From positions 1-24,831 of the IMG/VR virus record IMGVR_UViG_3300042879_002433: a stretch of DNA of 24,831 bases; one strand, written 5' to 3'. Under the pieces are notes generated by a model. It searched no databases. It had not been told where the DNA came from and saw only the letters and a program-made list of their open reading frames with translations. Position 1 is the stretch's first letter; every line of letters starts with the position of its first letter. This DNA is from a virus. This document shows positions 20,465-24,831 of the stretch, piece after piece. A program made the position numbers and the translations under genes.

Positions 20465-20893
20465 TCAGCCGCTGTACTTCGCGAGCACGCCCTTGGCGGA
20501 AGCCGACTCGGGGCCGACCTCGCCCTTGCCGAGCCGAGCGACAATCGTGGTCGCAAGGCTGGTCGCGGGGGTAGCGTCGACCTTCACGTAGCGGCCCTTT
20601 CCACGCAGATCGACATCGAGCCGAACCACGCTGGGCTGGTTCGTCACGGCCACGCTCGCGGCGGGAACCGCCACGGTGTAGACCGAGGAGCCCGCCGTGT
20701 TGGTGTCGCCCTGTGAGAGCGTCAGCACGTTGAGGATCGACGCGGCAGTGTTCGCCGGGGTCGTGCTGACAGCCACCGCAACGTCGATCGACACGTAGTC
20801 GTAGCCGAGGCGGTCGATGGTCAGGGTCGCCGTTCCGGCGGCCGAGGTCACGGTGGAACCCACGACCGTCTTGGATGCTTCGAGGTGGTTCAC
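20465..20893 (-). CDS. Head decoration/stabilisation protein candidate
   Basis: 142 aa from GTG 20893, with CTAGGAG upstream. Beta-rich and very rich in Ser, Thr, Ala and Val (VVGSTVTSAAGTATLTIDRL, then SVYTVAVPAASVAVTNQPSV). A decoration role is suggested by the place directly after the capsid gene and by composition. Many Ser and Thr residues could accept sugar from the following glycosyltransferase-like protein. No family is recognised. Confidence 0.65.
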   Translation of the reverse strand: MNHLEASKTVVGSTVTSAAGTATLTIDRLGYDYVSIDVAVAVSTTPANTAASILNVLTLSQGDTNTAGSSVYTVAVPAASVAVTNQPSVVRLDVDLRGKGRYVKVDATPATSLATTIVARLGKGEVGPESASAKGVLAKYSG

Positions 20894-20923
20894 GAGTCAG
20901 AGTCTCCTAGAGGGTCAGAGGGT

Positions 20924-22303
20924 TCACGAGGCGAACTTGAGAGCGACGAGCGGGCCAGCCTTGCTGGAGTCACCAAGGTCGTGGGCGACCATCGCCACGC
21001 GAGCGGTCGCGAAGGTCAAAAGCTGGTCGAACTCCACGAAGCGAGACGCGTCGGTCTTGACGCTGATCTCCCGCCGGGTGCCCATCGTGCAAGCCTGCGA
21101 GAGGTCGCCGAACAGGCAAGCGATCTGGTTGGCGGTGGCCGACAACCGGCTCTCCAAGGGATGCACGAGCACCACCGGGAAGCCCAGGAAGGACAGGTTC
21201 GCACCGCCAGCCACGTCGGCCTGGTTGTTGCCGCTCGCAGCCATCATGAGCCGCAGCATCGACGAGCCGTAGCCAGCCGGGCTGATGTACCACTTGGCAT
21301 TCCGCCGAGCGTACAGGGGCAGCCGAGCGACCACGTTCGTGTAGTCCGAGAGGTCGAGCCCGCTCGTGGTGTCCGCACCGAACGTGTTGTTGCCGGTCGC
21401 AGCCGTCACGACGCTCGCCGAGTGCGTGCCGTCGTTGATCGCGACCGCAACGCCCACGGTGCCGTGGTAGAGCGAGCCGCTGCCGGTTCCGATGAACCCG
21501 GAGTTGTCGAAGGCTTCGGCGTAAGCCTGGGCCACCTCGACCGCCATCGCATCGGCGAGATTGATAACCGAGTCCTCGATCAGGGACATCGGGACGCGGT
21601 TATCCACGCCCCAGATCTTCGCGACGAGTTGCACGTTGTCGAAGGTCACGTCGCTCGGGGTCGGAGCGGCGTTCTCACCGATCGGGCGAGCCGACAGACC
21701 GCCGGTGCGACGGGCGATGAGCAGCGTGTCGCTGTTCATCGTCACGTTGCGGGCGTTCGCCGGATAGGCACCGAACTCCTCCACGAGCCGGATGATCTCG
21801 GTCGAGAGTTCGTCATTGGTCAGCACGCCGCCGAGCGAGTTGATCCCGCCAGCCTGGGCACGGCTCTGAACGCCGTGATCGGCACACCACCGACGAGCCT
21901 CCTCGTCATTGAGCAGGCCGGCACGGATCGCCATGCCAGCACGGTAGGCACGCTCTTCGCTCTTGAAACCGCGAAGGGGACGGCTCGACTTCGGGATCGC
22001 GAACACGGGGGTCTTGCGACTCTCCACGGCGGGGGTCTCCTCAACGGTGGCTTCGATCTTCTTGGCGGGAGCGGCACGCTCCAGAACGCTGCGGAGTTCC
22101 AGTTCCTTCGCCTGCACGCGAGTCAAGAACTCGATCCGCTCCTTGAGCTTGTCGGCCCGAACTTCGAGCGACCGGAGCGACGCCTCTTGCTCTTCGGTCA
22201 TCGGCTCGGCGGGAGCCTCGCCCTCGGGGGCGTCCTCGGTCATCGCCTCCATCTCGGCAACGACGGCGGCCAGTTCTTCGAGCAGTGCCTTGATCTTGTC
22301 CAC
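20924..22303 (-). CDS. Major capsid protein, HK97 fold
   Basis: 459 aa from GTG 22303, with AGGAG upstream. The N-terminal 80 residues are a charged coiled-coil delta domain (KIKALLEELAAVVAEMEAMT; SLEVRADKLKERIEFLTRVQ) that acts as internal scaffold and is usually removed by the protease. The HK97-fold part runs from about 140: GGVLTNDELSTEIIRLVEEF, DNRVPMSLIEDSVINLADAM (E-loop/spine region) and SFLGFPVVLVHPLESRLSA, then ISVKTDASRFVEFDQLLTFA. Typical length and neighbours. Confidence 0.92.
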   Translation of the reverse strand: MDKIKALLEELAAVVAEMEAMTEDAPEGEAPAEPMTEEQEASLRSLEVRADKLKERIEFLTRVQAKELELRSVLERAAPAKKIEATVEETPAVESRKTPVFAIPKSSRPLRGFKSEERAYRAGMAIRAGLLNDEEARRWCADHGVQSRAQAGGINSLGGVLTNDELSTEIIRLVEEFGAYPANARNVTMNSDTLLIARRTGGLSARPIGENAAPTPSDVTFDNVQLVAKIWGVDNRVPMSLIEDSVINLADAMAVEVAQAYAEAFDNSGFIGTGSGSLYHGTVGVAVAINDGTHSASVVTAATGNNTFGADTTSGLDLSDYTNVVARLPLYARRNAKWYISPAGYGSSMLRLMMAASGNNQADVAGGANLSFLGFPVVLVHPLESRLSATANQIACLFGDLSQACTMGTRREISVKTDASRFVEFDQLLTFATARVAMVAHDLGDSSKAGPLVALKFAS

Positions 22304-22388
22304 GAGGGAGGCTCCTGTAGTCGGGTTCGTGGCGACGCAATCGCATCGCCTACCCCGAAACTAGGAGCCACGCCCCGAAACCATTCAG

Positions 22389-22571
22389 TTAGGCACGCTC
22401 GGCAGTAAAAGACTTCCGCCGCACTTCACTGCCCGGCACGATCTGCTTGTCGGTGCAGCCGCACCGCTGGCACCGCAGATAGCGAGTCTGATACTCGCCG
22501 CTGCGAACACTCGACGCGACGGCGAGCTTGCCATCGCGGCACCGGGGGCACGAATCACCACTAGCGGCCAT
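22389..22571 (-). CDS. Zinc-ribbon protein between protease and capsid
   Basis: 60 aa from ATG 22571, overlapping the protease stop by 11 bases. Two CxxC pairs, CPRC (8-11) and CQRC (34-37), form a zinc ribbon; the second continues CGCTDK. The protein is basic at its end (SEVRRKSF). A small zinc protein in this position is unusual; it may regulate late genes or be a capsid assembly factor. Confidence 0.68.
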   Translation of the reverse strand: MAASGDSCPRCRDGKLAVASSVRSGEYQTRYLRCQRCGCTDKQIVPGSEVRRKSFTAERA

Positions 22572-23577
22572 GCTGCCTCAGATACTCGCGAATCTCGGCA
22601 GCACGCGACCGGGCAAGCGAACGCTTCGCCACCTCGATCTCCTGCTGCTGCCGGTACTGGTCAAATGACCGCTGGGCAACCTTCACATCGGCATCGGGAT
22701 ACGCGGGGAACGTCACCGGCCCGACATCGAGCAGCGTGTCGATCTTCTGGATCGTCCGCACGCTGCGACCGTCCTCGACCGCCCACGAATCGCCGCCGCT
22801 CGGCACGGTGAAACTGAATGACGAGCCCTTGACGATGCCCGCCCGGATGTTGCTCGCGATGTCCCGCCCGTAGGACGTGTCGGGGACGGGGAACTCGTAC
22901 CGCAGCCCGACCTCATCCACGGTCATCCGCAGCGTGCCGGGATAGCGGGCGAGCGGGTAGTTCGGGTCGTGGTTCCACAGGGCTCGCGTCTCCAGCGGCT
23001 TCCGCCGGCCGCGTCGCTCGGCGACCAGCCCGAAGGCACCGGGGTCGATCCGCTCCACGAAGTCGCCCAGGTCGAGGGACAGCACGCCGAACTTCGCCGC
23101 GTAGCCCACGACGTATTCGCGTTCGCTGCCGTCATCCTCGCTGCGGCTCTCGACCGCGAGCAGCGGCACTGCCGACTCGATCTCGTCGATCGCCAAGGAA
23201 CGTCTTTCGATGTTGCCCATGATGCTCCTGCCCTCCTCGTCAGCCGCTTCGATCTGCTTGGTCAGTTTGCTCGCCCACGCTTGCCCCGGATCGCCGCCCC
23301 ACAGAGCCCACGCGATCCGGCCCGCACTCGGGAAGCCGTCCTCGCCGGGGCTCCAGCCCTCGCCCTGCTTGTCCACTTCGTGCCGGGCGAAGTAGCTCGC
23401 CATCCGCTTCGCCGTGTCGGGCGAGATGTTCGTTCCGTTCGATAGGTCGCGTGCTCGGGCAACGCCGACTGCCGTGCCGCCTCGGCCGTACTCGTCTCGC
23501 CACGCGAGCCCCTTCGCTGCTTCCTCCCGCACGCCAGCCGGCGGGCTGAAGTCGATGCGGTCATACCTAGCTGCCAC
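22561..23577 (-). CDS. HK97-type prohead protease with extra N-terminal domain
   Basis: 338 aa from GTG 23577, seven bases after GGAGG; an ATG at 23613 is less well placed. Residues 1-115 are a separate domain (RYDRIDFSPPAGVREEAAKG, GGTAVGVARARDLSNG, RHEVDKQGEGWSPGEDG, RIAWALWGGDPGQAW) found in other phage proteins. The S78 protease follows: WNHDPNYPLAR (catalytic His about 203) and IVKGSSFSFTV (catalytic Ser about 252-255), then LLDVGPVTFPAYPDADV. It cuts the capsid delta domain. Confidence 0.87.
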   Translation of the reverse strand: MAARYDRIDFSPPAGVREEAAKGLAWRDEYGRGGTAVGVARARDLSNGTNISPDTAKRMASYFARHEVDKQGEGWSPGEDGFPSAGRIAWALWGGDPGQAWASKLTKQIEAADEEGRSIMGNIERRSLAIDEIESAVPLLAVESRSEDDGSEREYVVGYAAKFGVLSLDLGDFVERIDPGAFGLVAERRGRRKPLETRALWNHDPNYPLARYPGTLRMTVDEVGLRYEFPVPDTSYGRDIASNIRAGIVKGSSFSFTVPSGGDSWAVEDGRSVRTIQKIDTLLDVGPVTFPAYPDADVKVAQRSFDQYRQQQEIEVAKRSLARSRAAEIREYLRQHGR

Positions 23578-24831
23578 GCTTCCGCCTCCGAGGCTTCCGC
23601 TTTGGCTTCCCATACGCCCGCGCCGCCTCTGGCTCTTCTGCCGGTTGCAGTTCGGAAACCGCGACCGGCACCGGCTCGCCGAACGACTCGCCTTCCCACA
23701 CGCTCACGAGAGCCACCGGGGCGTCAGGCGTCGCGGGCATCGCCACGTCGCCCAGGTTCAACTCGCCCTCGGTCATGACGTGATCCACGCGGCCCACGCG
23801 ACCATCGGGCAGCGTGACCCAATCGCCTTCGTAGTAAGGGGCGGCACGCGAAGCAGGCTCCCTCTCAAGCGGGTCAATCTTCGTGAGGGTAGAAAACCTG
23901 TGGCCCACCAGCGTGTCAGTAGCATTCCAGCCGTCCGCCAGTTCGCGGTACACGCGAATCAGTGCGGCGGGGTCATCCTCGGTTCCCTGGATAGTGAAGG
24001 AAGAATCGGGCACGTTGATTTCGCCGTCTCGAACGACGCGGGTGATGCGGCCACGGCCGCGACCGTCGCCTGAGCCCCACGACACGAAGTCGCCAACATC
24101 AACACCGTCAGGGGCGGCACGCTGCGAGGCTTCCTCCAGGGCGGGAGCCTCGGGCTCCACGACCGGCCCGGGGGCTGGAGCTTCGCCCGGCATCGCGACC
24201 GGGGCGGTGCTGGTGCCCGCGATAATCGCGTCGATTGTCGATGCAGGGATGCCGGGAAACGCAGCAGCGATGATCGCCTTCGCACCTTGCTCGTTGAGGA
24301 GCCCGGCGTTGTATTGGGCGACGATCTCCAAGAGGCTGGAGACTTGCGCCCCGTTGAGCGAAACGTCGGCGATCTGCGGCCCCTCTTCCGCCTCGACCGG
24401 GGCGGCGTCCGCGACCGGCTCGGGAGCCGGGGCGGTCTCGTCCACCACGATCTCTTCGACCACGGTCGCGGGCATCGGCTCGGGGGTCGCCGCTGCCTTG
24501 TCGAGCGTGGTCATGTTCAACTGCACGAACCTGACATCGCCGCTTTCGACCGGGTTGAGATTCTCCAGCGAGCGGATCTCATTCACGCTCAACACGCCAA
24601 GATTCCAGAGCGTGTTGTAGTACGATCCTCGCCCGGCAGCGTCAGCCCGCAGCACGCCACGAGTGTCGAACTCCGCGAAGTATTCGTCATCGCCTTCAAG
24701 CAAGTCGCGAGCGATCGAAGACTCGATGCGACGCAGATACGGCATCAGCCCGTTCGTCAGGAAGTCGAGCGATTGCTGCTCAATATTCGAGAAAGAACTT
24801 CTGGTCAAATCGCCTACGAGGTGTGGGGGAA
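23567..24831 (-). CDS. Portal protein (HK97 family), 5' end beyond window, tandem KOW/Tudor-like C-terminus
   Basis: About 420 residues are visible, open at the right edge. The first visible residues PPHLVGDLTRSSFSNIEQQS and SLDFLTNGLMPYLRRIES match the HK97 portal clip/stem region; SYYNTLWNLGVLSVNEIRSL and LENLNPVESGD end the core near residue 115. Then comes an Ala/Pro/Glu linker, a helical domain (LNGAQVSSLLEIVAQYNAGL), two SH3/Tudor-like repeats (DVGDFVSWGSGDGRGRGRIT ... TDTLVGHRFSTLTKI; YYEGDWVTLPDGRVGRVDHV) and a basic tail. It forms the DNA channel of the head. Confidence 0.88.
   Translation of the reverse strand, partial: PPHLVGDLTRSSFSNIEQQSLDFLTNGLMPYLRRIESSIARDLLEGDDEYFAEFDTRGVLRADAAGRGSYYNTLWNLGVLSVNEIRSLENLNPVESGDVRFVQLNMTTLDKAAATPEPMPATVVEEIVVDETAPAPEPVADAAPVEAEEGPQIADVSLNGAQVSSLLEIVAQYNAGLLNEQGAKAIIAAAFPGIPASTIDAIIAGTSTAPVAMPGEAPAPGPVVEPEAPALEEASQRAAPDGVDVGDFVSWGSGDGRGRGRITRVVRDGEINVPDSSFTIQGTEDDPAALIRVYRELADGWNATDTLVGHRFSTLTKIDPLEREPASRAAPYYEGDWVTLPDGRVGRVDHVMTEGELNLGDVAMPATPDAPVALVSVWEGESFGEPVPVAVSELQPAEEPEAARAYGKPKRKPRRRKRGS

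Noticed and set aside
20885-22408. Long rightward open frame (507 codons) opposite the capsid gene
   Set aside because: It mirrors the capsid gene in a GC-rich genome, has skewed composition (very high His, Arg and Glu) and no domain pattern.
1-24831. CRISPR arrays, IS elements, terminase and lysis genes
   Set aside because: I looked for regularly spaced repeats, transposase motifs, a terminase Walker A/nuclease pair and holin/endolysin patterns and saw none. The HExxH protein is too short to be called an endolysin.

Overview
The window is part of a temperate, siphovirus-type tailed phage or prophage with a GC-rich genome. I see no host housekeeping genes. Several small proteins (the DGKV...CCC protein, the CGC-tail protein, the zinc ribbon beside the capsid gene) remind me of phages and prophages of Planctomycetota. 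That is recollection only and is not proven by the sequence.

Nearly everything is read leftward (minus strand). From the right edge to about 8.2 kb runs one tightly packed late operon, with many ATGA, GTGA and TAATG junctions. In transcription order it holds: portal (5' end missing), HK97-type head maturation protease with an extra N-terminal domain, a zinc-ribbon protein, major capsid protein, a small head or decoration protein, a glycosyltransferase-like protein, head-tail connector and closure proteins, a gp10-like protein, a DUF3168-type tail terminator, a tail-tube candidate, a second small tail protein, tail assembly chaperones G and GT made by a -1 frameshift on GGGAAAA, the tape measure protein, and four tail-tip or baseplate candidates. 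These are followed by a CGC-tail protein, an HExxH protein, a short unknown, a calcineurin-like phosphoesterase, a DUF1599 (Nmad1)-like protein and a small protein. A large GC hairpin lies after the last gene.

From about 8.2 kb to the left edge is the early, regulatory and accessory region, made of short transcription units. Four sigma70-like leftward promoters can be read (near 8012-8039, 6993-7020, 3409-3437 and 2143-2170). Two share a palindrome in the -35/-10 spacer. Three place the start codon exactly 57 nt past the -10. Two have alignable leaders with a hairpin supported by one compensatory base-pair change. GC-rich hairpins follow the stop codons of three of the small genes. The units encode small unknown proteins, an excisionase-like HTH protein, an HNH endonuclease, and at the left end a recombination set: a Sak4-like ATPase and an SSB-like protein with a DDIPF tail.

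The tyrosine integrase (3957-4895) and one small gene after it are the only rightward genes. The integrase diverges from a small HTH gene with a basic tail, and two palindromes lie in the region between them. I see no terminase, lysis gene, tRNA, IS element or CRISPR array. Terminase and the portal 5' end probably lie beyond the right edge, and replication genes perhaps beyond the left edge.
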